From Peptococcaceae bacterium (GTDB lineage: Bacteria; Bacillota; Desulfitobacteriia; Desulfitobacteriales; Syntrophobotulaceae): a DNA stretch of 7,825 nt. Below the pieces are notes generated by a model. It was not told the DNA's origin and made no database searches. It worked only from the letters and a program-made list of their open reading frames with translations. The stretch is from the NCBI GenBank assembly GCA_012523535.1, contig JAAYII010000113.1, positions 1 through 7,825 of the forward strand, given 5' to 3'. How positions within the stretch are numbered: position 1 is the first letter of the stretch; every line of letters starts with the position of its first letter. Of this stretch, positions 1-5,720 are shown in pieces. A program made the position numbers and the translations under genes.

Positions 1-389
1 AAGTCAAGGAATATGTGGCGCTGGATTTGGGGATTTTGAGAGGATTTTCATATTATACCGGTGCAATTTTTGAAGGTTATTTACCCGGCGTAGGTATTCC
101 GGTAGTTGAAGGCGGACGTTACGATGGCCTGTACGCCGATTTCGGAGTCAATTATCCGGCAACAGGCTTTGCTATGAATATGGGAGCCATTATGGAAAGG
201 CAAACCGAATTCCGGGTGGAGAATCCCGAAGTCTTGGTTTACGGAGATTCTCAAAGAGAAGTAATTAAATATTGCCAAAAATTACGCCGGGAAGGCAAAA
301 CTGTGGAGATGGTGCTGGAACCCTTGACTGATCAACAGGCACAAGATCTGGCGTTAAGAAAAGCTATCGGACAAGTTATCAAGGTATAA
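1..389 (+). CDS. hisZ: ATP phosphoribosyltransferase regulatory subunit HisZ, C-terminal part (5' end cut by window)
   Basis: This is the catalytically dead histidyl-tRNA synthetase paralogue that pairs with short-form HisG to make an active, histidine-responsive ATP phosphoribosyltransferase in the cytoplasm. The open frame enters from the left edge (first full codon at position 3) and shows 128 residues ending in TAA at 387-389. Visible are the class II synthetase-like segments RGFSYYTGAIFEGY, then EGGRYDGLYADFG, then PATGFAMNMGAIM. The last one sits where HisRS motif 3 would be and lacks the arginine expected in a real synthetase (family knowledge), which favours HisZ over HisS. The short-form HisG encoded downstream requires such a partner. 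The C-terminal tail after the core is short, as in HisZ, with no clear HisRS anticodon-binding domain. The GTG at 15 is only an internal valine; the true start lies outside the window. Confidence 0.9.
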   Translation, partial: VKEYVALDLGILRGFSYYTGAIFEGYLPGVGIPVVEGGRYDGLYADFGVNYPATGFAMNMGAIMERQTEFRVENPEVLVYGDSQREVIKYCQKLRREGKTVEMVLEPLTDQQAQDLALRKAIGQVIKV

Positions 390-401
390 GGGGGCTTACA
401 A

Positions 402-1484
402 ATGATAAAGCGAATTGGCGTCCTAACTGGCGGTGGTGATTGCCCGGGCCTCAATGCGGTGATCAGGGCTGTGGTAAAAAGCGCAACCTTGAAAGGAATA
501 GAGGTAATAGGAATCAGAGACGGTTTCAAAGGCGCGGTGGAACAGGAATTCGTAAAGCTGGGCTTACAGGAAGTGTCCGGCATCCTGCACCGGGGCGGGA
601 CTATTCTGGGAACCTCCAATCGGGACAATCCCTTTGCCTATTGGGTTGAAGAAAATGGCCAAAAAGTTCAAAAGGACTGCTCGGACCGGGTGCTGGCCAA
701 TTTGGCCCAACAGGGAATAGAAGCCCTAATCGTCATAGGAGGCGACGGAAGCCTGAATATTGCCCTGGAGCTTATGCAAAAAGGTTTAAAAGTGGTTGGA
801 GTGCCGAAGACCATTGACAACGACCTCATGGCCACCGATTATACCTTTGGATTTCAATCCGCAGTGGATACGGCGCAAGATGCCTTGGATAAATTGCACA
901 CTACCGCCGAATCCCATCACCGGGTCATGATCCTGGAAGTTATGGGGCGTTATGCTGGTTGGATCGCCCTTTATGCCGGGTTGGCCGGTGGGGCGGATGT
1001 AATTTTAATCCCTGAAATCCCATATAAGATTGAAAAAGTGGCGGAAGCCATAAACGCACGCAAAGAAAAAGGGAAAAAATTCAGCATTATTGTTGCCGCC
1101 GAAGGAGCCAGGCCTATTGACGGGGAGATGGTCGTAAAATCCAGGATAGAAGGAAGAACGGACCCTATTGTGCTTGGCGGTATCGGGGATAAAGTGGCTA
1201 ATGATTTAGTAGACTTAATCGGACTGGAGACCAGAGTAACCGTTTTGGGTCATATCCAGCGCGGGGGATCACCCAATGCTTTTGACCGGGTTTTGGCTAC
1301 CAGGTACGGGACTGCGGCTGTGGATGCCGTACTCAATGGGGAAACGGGGAAAATGGTGGCTCTTCATGGCACGGAGATTGTCACCGTTCCTTTGGAGCAA
1401 GCTGTAAACCAGCTGAAAAAAATTCCTTTGGATCATCCCGTTTTGCTGGCGGCCAAAGCGGTAGGGCTTTGTTTCGGAGATTAA
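402..1484 (+). CDS. 6-phosphofructokinase, mixed-substrate (group III) type, inside the his operon
   Basis: This cytoplasmic enzyme phosphorylates fructose 6-phosphate to fructose 1,6-bisphosphate with ATP or pyrophosphate. The 360-residue length fits the mixed-substrate group better than the ~320-residue bacterial PfkA. Motifs in order: GGGDCPGLNAVIR (10-22, nucleotide/PPi loop), GGDGS (113-117), PKTIDND (135-141, D139 the expected catalytic base), MGRYAGW (181-187) and HIQRGGSP (284-291, sugar-phosphate contacts). G116 is the residue typical of ATP users, whereas K136 replaces the glycine of ATP-PFKs and is typical of PPi users. The phosphoryl donor therefore cannot be read from sequence; characterised group III enzymes include both kinds. 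The ATG at 402 follows AAGGGGG (388-394) by 7 nt. The gene lies 12 nt after hisZ and 20 nt before hisG, so it is almost certainly co-transcribed with them. That placement is unusual for a glycolytic gene. Action on sedoheptulose 7-phosphate is also possible. Confidence 0.93.
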   Translation: MIKRIGVLTGGGDCPGLNAVIRAVVKSATLKGIEVIGIRDGFKGAVEQEFVKLGLQEVSGILHRGGTILGTSNRDNPFAYWVEENGQKVQKDCSDRVLANLAQQGIEALIVIGGDGSLNIALELMQKGLKVVGVPKTIDNDLMATDYTFGFQSAVDTAQDALDKLHTTAESHHRVMILEVMGRYAGWIALYAGLAGGADVILIPEIPYKIEKVAEAINARKEKGKKFSIIVAAEGARPIDGEMVVKSRIEGRTDPIVLGGIGDKVANDLVDLIGLETRVTVLGHIQRGGSPNAFDRVLATRYGTAAVDAVLNGETGKMVALHGTEIVTVPLEQAVNQLKKIPLDHPVLLAAKAVGLCFGD

Positions 1485-1490
1485 ATGGGG

Positions 1491-1496
1491 AAGGAG
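1491..1496 (+). promoter_or_regulatory. Ribosome binding site of hisG (decides GTG start)
   Basis: AAGGAG lies 8 nt before the GTG at 1505. It sits downstream of the in-frame TTG at 1469, which therefore has no comparable site and would overlap the phosphofructokinase gene. This selects GTG 1505 as the start. Confidence 0.8.
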
Positions 1497-1504
1497 ATTT
1501 TGCT

Positions 1505-2182
1505 GTGCCCAAAAATTATCTAACAATTGCTTTGCCTAAAGGAAAGCTATTAACAGATTCCATACGCCTGCTAACCCAAGCCGGGATAGACTGCCGGGGA
1601 GTGGAGGAAGACTCCCGTCAGTTATTGTTCGATCTGCCGCAAGACGATGTCAGGATAATTATCTGCCGGCCCACCGATATACCGACTTATGTTGAATACG
1701 GGGCGGCCGATATCGGCTTTGTAGGCAAGGATACCATTATTGAACAAAACTGCGATGTGGCGGAGCTGTTGGACTTAAAATTCGGTTACTGCCGTTTTGT
1801 GGTGGCCATGCCGGAAGATAATCTTCCCCCCTTATTGCCTAACGGGGAATACGATTTAAATTTTCTTAACCATAAGCGGGCAGCCACAAAATTCCCACGG
1901 GTAGCCCAGTCGTTCTTCAGCTCCCAAGGAATGCAAGTAACTCCGATCAAATTGCATGGCAATATTGAATTGGCCCCCCGGGTGGGTTTGGCGGAAATGA
2001 TTGTGGATATTGTTTCCACCGGCCGGACCCTAAGGGAGAACAGGCTGAAGGAGGTAGCCCAAATCCTGGAGGCAACTACCAGGATGATAGCAAACAGGGT
2101 TTCCTACAGGGTAAAATACGAACGAATCCAGAAGCTGGTGGATAAATGCCGGGAGTTAATCCAGGAAAATATTCAAGGATAA
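1505..2182 (+). CDS. hisG: ATP phosphoribosyltransferase, short form (HisG_S)
   Basis: HisG catalyses the first, committed step of histidine synthesis: ATP + PRPP to phosphoribosyl-ATP + pyrophosphate. The product has 225 residues and lacks the C-terminal ACT-like regulatory domain of long-form HisG, so it should need HisZ, whose gene is just upstream. The N-terminus (YLTIALPKGKL) is typical of the family. The signature ELAPRVGLAEMIVDIVSTG, at residues 155-173 and followed by RTL, is the PRPP-binding region. I chose GTG at 1505 because AAGGAG precedes it by 8 nt and the protein then begins like its homologues. A longer frame from TTG 1469 would add 12 poorly conserved residues and overlap the preceding gene. 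The next gene follows after 13 nt. Histidine feedback is expected to act through HisZ (family knowledge). Confidence 0.96.
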   Translation: MPKNYLTIALPKGKLLTDSIRLLTQAGIDCRGVEEDSRQLLFDLPQDDVRIIICRPTDIPTYVEYGAADIGFVGKDTIIEQNCDVAELLDLKFGYCRFVVAMPEDNLPPLLPNGEYDLNFLNHKRAATKFPRVAQSFFSSQGMQVTPIKLHGNIELAPRVGLAEMIVDIVSTGRTLRENRLKEVAQILEATTRMIANRVSYRVKYERIQKLVDKCRELIQENIQG

Positions 2183-2195
2183 TAAAGGGGTTATT

Positions 2196-3488
2196 ATGAA
2201 AAAAATTATAAGTTTTCAAGACTTTGATCCCGACAAACTGCACCGCAAAGTTTATAGTGAAAGCCGGGAGTTAAGAGACAAAGTCAGCGCTATTATTGAC
2301 CGCGTCCGGGAGCAAGGGGATGAAGCCCTCTTTCAGCTGACAGCCGAATTGGACGGGGTGGATTTAAGGACAAGGGGGCTTAAGGTTTCTCCCTGGGAAC
2401 TTGAAGAGGCCTACACCAAAGTTGACCAAAGCTTTTTGCAAGCCTTACGCCGGGCCAAAGAAAATATTTACAATTACCACGCCAAGCAAAAACGAAGCTC
2501 CTGGTTTGAGAGCAAAGAGGACGGCAGTATGCTTGGCCAGTTGTATCGTCCCTTGCAGAGAGTAGGAATTTATGTGCCGGGAGGAACGGCAGCCTATCCT
2601 TCCTCTGTGCTGATGAACGCCTTACCTGCGCTGGTGGCCGGTGTAGAGCAAATAGTCATGGTCAGTCCTCCCTGCAAGGACGGTAGCATGCTGCCTGAAG
2701 TTCTGGTTGCCGCTCAAGAGTGCGGGGTAGCGGAGATCTATAAAATAGGCGGAGCCCAGGCTATAGCCGCTTTGGCCTATGGTACGGAATGCATAAAACC
2801 GGTGGACAAAATCACCGGCCCGGGCAATATTTATGTAACCTTGGCCAAGAAAGAAGTATATGGCACGGTAGACATTGACATGCTGGCCGGGCCCAGTGAA
2901 ATTCTTATCCTGGCCGATCAAAGCGGGTGTCCGGAGGAGCTTGCCGCCGATCTTCTTTCCCAGGCTGAGCATGACAGACTGGCTTCTTCCATCCTGATTT
3001 CCCCGGATTTAAAGCTATTGGAGGACACAGCGGCCGCAGTGGAGCGGCAGTTGGAGGAATTGCCTCGGGCGGAGATAGCCAGGGCTTCCTGGGAAAACAA
3101 CGGGGCGCTTGTTTTGGTGGAAGACCTAAAACAAGGAATGGATTTAGCCAACAGCATTGCACCCGAGCATTTGGAATTGGTGGTGGAGGAACCTTTATTA
3201 TGGCTGGGCAAAGTAAAAAATGCCGGAGCGGTCTTTCTCGGCCGCAATACGCCCGAAGCGGTGGGTGATTATTTTGCCGGCCCCAACCATATTCTGCCCA
3301 CAGGGGGGACAGCCCGTTTTTATTCAGTTTTGGATGTGGATACCTTTATGAAGAAAGTAAGCGTGGTAGGCTATTCGGCAGAAGCCTTGCAAAGGGATGC
3401 GGAGCAAATCGTTTTGCTGGCCCGGCGTGAAGGACTGGAAGCCCATGCCAGGGCAATAACGGTAAGACAAAGAGGAAAAAAAGGCTGA
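2196..3488 (+). CDS. hisD: Histidinol dehydrogenase
   Basis: HisD carries out the last two oxidations, L-histidinol via histidinal to L-histidine, using two NAD+ and one zinc ion. The product has 430 residues, the normal family length. The signature region VDIDMLAGPSEILILAD spans residues 225-241. By family alignment the zinc ligands are Q256 and H259 (in SQAEHD), D358 (in VGDYFAGPNH) and H417 (in GLEAHARA). The catalytic pair E324-H325 lies in IAPEHLEL. All are intact, so the enzyme should be active. The ATG at 2196 follows AAAGGGG (2184-2190) by 5 nt and lies 13 nt after hisG. In many Firmicutes hisC follows hisD; here a repeat-rich spacer follows and no aminotransferase gene is present. 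Confidence 0.97.
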   Translation: MKKIISFQDFDPDKLHRKVYSESRELRDKVSAIIDRVREQGDEALFQLTAELDGVDLRTRGLKVSPWELEEAYTKVDQSFLQALRRAKENIYNYHAKQKRSSWFESKEDGSMLGQLYRPLQRVGIYVPGGTAAYPSSVLMNALPALVAGVEQIVMVSPPCKDGSMLPEVLVAAQECGVAEIYKIGGAQAIAALAYGTECIKPVDKITGPGNIYVTLAKKEVYGTVDIDMLAGPSEILILADQSGCPEELAADLLSQAEHDRLASSILISPDLKLLEDTAAAVERQLEELPRAEIARASWENNGALVLVEDLKQGMDLANSIAPEHLELVVEEPLLWLGKVKNAGAVFLGRNTPEAVGDYFAGPNHILPTGGTARFYSVLDVDTFMKKVSVVGYSAEALQRDAEQIVLLARREGLEAHARAITVRQRGKKG

Positions 3489-3548
3489 GAAAATATCTAA
3501 TAACAAATAGCCGATAAGAAAAATATCTAATAGCAAATTACCGAGAAG
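3489..3548 (+). repeat. Two tandem copies of a 30-bp A-rich repeat between hisD and hisB
   Basis: Copy 1 (3489-3518) and copy 2 (3519-3548) match at 25 of 30 positions by hand alignment. Both share AAATATCTAATA (3491 and 3521) followed by a CAAAT core and CCGA. The sequence is rich in A and G and carries in-frame stops, so it is not coding. Its start abuts the hisD stop codon. Related short motifs recur in other spacers of this operon. Function unknown. Confidence 0.8.
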
Positions 3549-3570
3549 AATAGGAAGAACAGTAAAGAAG

Positions 3571-3590
3571 AATAGCTAAGAATAGCTAAG
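3571..3590 (+). repeat. Perfect 10-bp tandem duplication upstream of hisB
   Basis: AATAGCTAAG occurs twice back to back, just before the hisB ribosome binding site. With the two 30-bp copies upstream, it makes this 119-bp spacer almost entirely simple purine-rich repeat. No promoter or hairpin terminator is obvious in it. Confidence 0.85.
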
Positions 3591-3594
3591 AAAC

Positions 3595-3600
3595 GGGGGG
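3595..3600 (+). promoter_or_regulatory. Ribosome binding site of hisB (decides TTG start)
   Basis: The G-run GGGGGG lies 7 nt before TTG 3608, a suitable spacing. The ATG at 3604 is only 3 nt away, is out of frame with hisB, and opens a frame of just 16 codons. Confidence 0.6.
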
Positions 3601-3607
3601 ATAATGA

Positions 3608-4192
3608 TTGCGTCAAGCGGAATTGGCCAGAAAAACGCTGGAAACGGATATTAAGGTTAAGCTGGTGCTCGATGGCCGGGGGGCAACGTCTCTGGATACG
3701 GGTATTGGCTTTATGGACCATATGCTCGACTCCTTATGCCGCTTTGCCTATTTTGATCTTGAACTGAAAGCTGTCGGCGACCTTAAAGTTGACCAGCATC
3801 ATACCGTAGAGGACTGCGGGATCGTTTTGGGGCAAGCTTTGAAAGAGGCCCTGGGAGACAAGAAGGGCATCCAGAGAACCGCCGATTGCCTTTTTCCCAT
3901 GGATGAGGCCCTGGCCCAGGTGGCGGTCGATATTTCCAACCGGGGGTACCTGGTTTGGCAAGTGGATTGTCCCTCAGGCCTGGTGGGTGACTTTCCGGTG
4001 GAATTGGCCGAGGAATTTTTCCGGGCTTTGGCCCTTAATGCCGGTATTACTTTACATATTCGCCTTTTATACGGCAATAATAAACATCATATTTTGGAAG
4101 CTATATTTAAAGCCGTGGGGCGGGCTTTGGGATTGGCGGCCGGATTTGATCGCCGCAATCCGGGAATTCCTTCTACCAAGGGAGTTTTATAA
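3608..4192 (+). CDS. hisB: Imidazoleglycerol-phosphate dehydratase (monofunctional HisB)
   Basis: HisB removes water from imidazoleglycerol phosphate to give imidazoleacetol phosphate, using a di-manganese centre. The 194-residue product has only the dehydratase; there is no N-terminal histidinol-phosphatase domain as in E. coli HisB. Both metal-binding signatures are intact: DQHHTVEDCGI (H64, H65, E68) and GNNKHHILEAIFK (H160, H161, E164). The conserved C-terminal GIPSTKGVL is also present. The start is TTG at 3608: the resulting N-terminus MRQAELARKTLETDIKV matches the usual family start (B. subtilis begins MRKAERVRKTNETDIE), and a G-rich Shine-Dalgarno lies 7 nt upstream. An out-of-frame ATG four bases earlier (ATGATTG) could mislead gene callers or lower initiation. 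It follows the repeat-rich spacer, with hisH next after a 107-bp gap. Confidence 0.95.
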   Translation: MRQAELARKTLETDIKVKLVLDGRGATSLDTGIGFMDHMLDSLCRFAYFDLELKAVGDLKVDQHHTVEDCGIVLGQALKEALGDKKGIQRTADCLFPMDEALAQVAVDISNRGYLVWQVDCPSGLVGDFPVELAEEFFRALALNAGITLHIRLLYGNNKHHILEAIFKAVGRALGLAAGFDRRNPGIPSTKGVL

Positions 4193-4299
4193 AGAAAAAT
4201 AGATAACAGCAAAGGCACACATTTCCTGATAATTAGAGGAAACATGCACATCACATAAGGAAACGCAAACATACTAGATACTTATAATTGGAGGACAAC
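4193..4299 (+). other. hisB-hisH spacer with AGGAAAC direct repeats
   Basis: This 107-bp A-rich stretch has no convincing open reading frame. AGGAAAC occurs at 4237-4243 and 4258-4264, 21 bp apart. A 6-bp inverted repeat (TTTCCT 4222-4227, AGGAAA 4237-4242) has a 9-nt interval and no U-tract, so it is not a terminator. The start (AAAATAGATAACAGCAAA, 4196-4213) resembles the repeat units between hisD and hisB. Most likely an untranslated operon spacer. Confidence 0.55.
4290..4295 (+). promoter_or_regulatory. Ribosome binding site of hisH (decides ATG start)
   Basis: GGAGGA lies just before ATG 4300, about 4-5 nt away. It overlaps the in-frame TTG at 4288, so that upstream codon cannot use it. 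ATG 4300 gives the standard HisH N-terminus MIGIVDYGRGN. Confidence 0.85.
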
Positions 4300-4911
4300 A
4301 TGATAGGTATTGTTGACTACGGCCGGGGAAACCTGCGCAGCGTGCAAAAAGCCTTGGCTAAGCTGGGCTTTCAAGCCGAGATAATGGCTTCCCCGAAAGA
4401 AATCGAGGGGAAAGGGGGTATTATCCTGCCCGGGGTAGGGGCTTTTGCCGACGCCATGGCCGCCCTGCGCCGGGGGGATTGGATTTCACCTTTAACTGAA
4501 TACGTCCGGGCCGGCAAGCCGTTCCTGGGGATCTGCTTGGGCATGCAGCTTCTGTTCGAAATTGGGGAAGAACACGGCGAGCATCCGGGACTGGGCTTTC
4601 TTCAAGGGAAAGTGGTAAAATTTCCTCCCGGACTGAAAGTACCTCATATGGGCTGGAATACGCTTAATATTCTTTACCCCAATATAATTTGCAGCGGTAT
4701 CCCCAACGGTTCTTATTTTTATTTCGTCCATTCTTATTATGCTCAACCGTTGGATAAGGAGTGCATTGCGGCCACCAGCGATTACGGAGTGACTTTCCCG
4801 GCTCTGGTGGGCAGGGATAATGTCTGGGGAGCGCAGTTTCATCCGGAAAAATCAAGCCCTTGGGGACTTACCATGCTAAAAAATTTCGGGAAGTGGGTTG
4901 TAAGCAAGTGA
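4300..4911 (+). CDS. hisH: Imidazole glycerol phosphate synthase, glutaminase subunit
   Basis: HisH is the class I glutamine amidotransferase that releases ammonia and channels it into HisF. The 203-residue product has normal family length. The nucleophile is C79 in FLGICLGMQLLFE, and the rest of the catalytic triad is H181 and E183 in WGAQFHPEKSS. The glycine-rich PGVGAF loop (44-49) shapes the oxyanion region. The start is ATG 4300, set by GGAGGA directly upstream. The stop codon at 4909-4911 overlaps the hisA GTG, suggesting translational coupling to hisA. Its physical partner HisF is encoded one gene further on. Confidence 0.96.
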   Translation: MIGIVDYGRGNLRSVQKALAKLGFQAEIMASPKEIEGKGGIILPGVGAFADAMAALRRGDWISPLTEYVRAGKPFLGICLGMQLLFEIGEEHGEHPGLGFLQGKVVKFPPGLKVPHMGWNTLNILYPNIICSGIPNGSYFYFVHSYYAQPLDKECIAATSDYGVTFPALVGRDNVWGAQFHPEKSSPWGLTMLKNFGKWVVSK

Positions 4912-5639
4912 TAATTTATCCGGCGATCGACTTAAAAGACGGACAAGTGGTGCGGCTGCTGCAGGGGAACATGGAAGAGGCTACGGTTTATGGCCATGAT
5001 CCGGTTAAAGTGGCAGCCGGTTTTTTGGAGCAAGGCTCCAAATACCTGCATTTGGTTGACTTGAACGGGGCCGTGGAAGGGAAACCGGTCAACGATCAAG
5101 CCATAAAGAATATCCTGGCCAATGTCCCCTTAGAGGTTCAAGTGGGCGGGGGTATCCGGACCATGGAGAGGATAGAGGAGTTGTTGGTATTAGGAGTATC
5201 GAGAGTGATCCTGGGAACAGTGGCCGTAAGAAACCCTGAGTTGGTGGCGGAAGCCGTGGGCCGCTACGGGGAAAGAATCCTCGTGGGTATTGACGCCCGT
5301 GAGGGCATGGTAGCAGTTCAAGGATGGTCGGAAAAAACGAGCATAAAGGCCGAGGAGCTGGGCTTGGCCATGAAAAAGGCGGGGGTTTCCCGGATTATCT
5401 TTACGGATATTGCCAGGGATGGCATGCTGACCGGCCCCAATATCGAGAGTACGGTCAGAATGGCCGAGGTTACCGGTTTAAAAGTTATAGCTTCCGGCGG
5501 CATTTCCCGCTTGGAAGATCTGATCAAGCTTAAGGCGGAGTCCGAGCGCGGTATCGGGATTGAAGGGGCCATAGTGGGCAAAGCCCTGTACTCCGGCGCT
5601 TTTACTTTGCGAGAGGCCCTGGAAGCAATAAATAAATAG
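4908..5639 (+). CDS. hisA: ProFAR isomerase (phosphoribosylformimino-5-aminoimidazole carboxamide ribotide isomerase)
   Basis: HisA is a (beta/alpha)8-barrel that performs the Amadori rearrangement of ProFAR to PRFAR, the substrate of HisHF. With GTG 4908 as start the product has 243 residues and begins MIIYPAIDLKDGQVVRL, as expected. Catalytic acids are D8 (AIDLKDG) and D129 (GIDAREG). Phosphate-binding loops are GGGIRT (80-85) and ASGGIS (195-200), with TDIARDGMLTGPN (166-178) between them. The GTG overlaps the hisH TGA by 4 nt (GTGA) and has only a weak Shine-Dalgarno, so re-initiation after hisH is likely. An earlier frame from TTG 4860 would run 52 nt into hisH and add non-conserved residues; GTG 4893 is a less likely alternative. 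The last codons and the stop TAG form part of the first copy of a 19-bp tandem repeat. The single HisA plus separate HisF argues against a PriA-type bifunctional isomerase. Confidence 0.95.
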   Translation: MIIYPAIDLKDGQVVRLLQGNMEEATVYGHDPVKVAAGFLEQGSKYLHLVDLNGAVEGKPVNDQAIKNILANVPLEVQVGGGIRTMERIEELLVLGVSRVILGTVAVRNPELVAEAVGRYGERILVGIDAREGMVAVQGWSEKTSIKAEELGLAMKKAGVSRIIFTDIARDGMLTGPNIESTVRMAEVTGLKVIASGGISRLEDLIKLKAESERGIGIEGAIVGKALYSGAFTLREALEAINK

Positions 5640-5688
5640 TAACGAGAGAGATAAATAGTAGCGAGGGAGATAAATAGTAGCGAGAGAT
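5632..5688 (+). repeat. Three tandem copies of a 19-bp repeat running out of hisA
   Basis: Copies lie at 5632-5650, 5651-5669 and 5670-5688. Each begins ATAAATAGTA and continues RCGAGRGAG; the third degenerates in its last two bases. Adjacent copies differ at 2 of 19 positions. The hisA stop TAG (5637-5639) lies within copy 1, so the array begins inside the gene's last codons. An ATAAATAGTA match recurs after hisF at 6511-6520. No hairpin or U-tract is visible. Confidence 0.88.
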
Positions 5689-5704
5689 AATAAGTAAGCA
5701 CTTA

Positions 5705-5710
5705 GGGAGG
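5705..5710 (+). promoter_or_regulatory. Ribosome binding site of hisF
   Basis: GGGAGG lies 10 nt before ATG 5721 and 7 nt before the adjacent in-frame TTG 5718. Either could initiate, differing by one residue. The ATG at 5711 directly abuts the site and is out of frame, ending after six codons. Confidence 0.7.
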
Positions 5711-5720
5711 ATGGGCATTG

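Noticed and set aside
1..389. Histidyl-tRNA synthetase (hisS) fragment
   Set aside because: The motif-3-like segment lacks the synthetase arginine, the C-terminal tail is short, and short-form HisG downstream calls for HisZ.
2622..3247. Several minus-strand open frames opposite hisD
   Set aside because: They mutually overlap in different frames, have no recognisable domains and are antisense to an intact hisD.
3489..3600. Possible CRISPR array from evenly spaced repeats
   Set aside because: The units are directly tandem with no unique spacers between them, only two copies per type, and no cas gene is present.
4222..4242. TTTCCT/AGGAAA inverted repeat between hisB and hisH as a terminator
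   Set aside because: The stem is 6 bp and AT-rich with a 9-nt loop and no following U-tract.
4283..4288. TATAAT before hisH as an internal promoter
   Set aside because: No -35 element lies 16-18 bp upstream, and transcription would start at or beyond the ribosome binding site.
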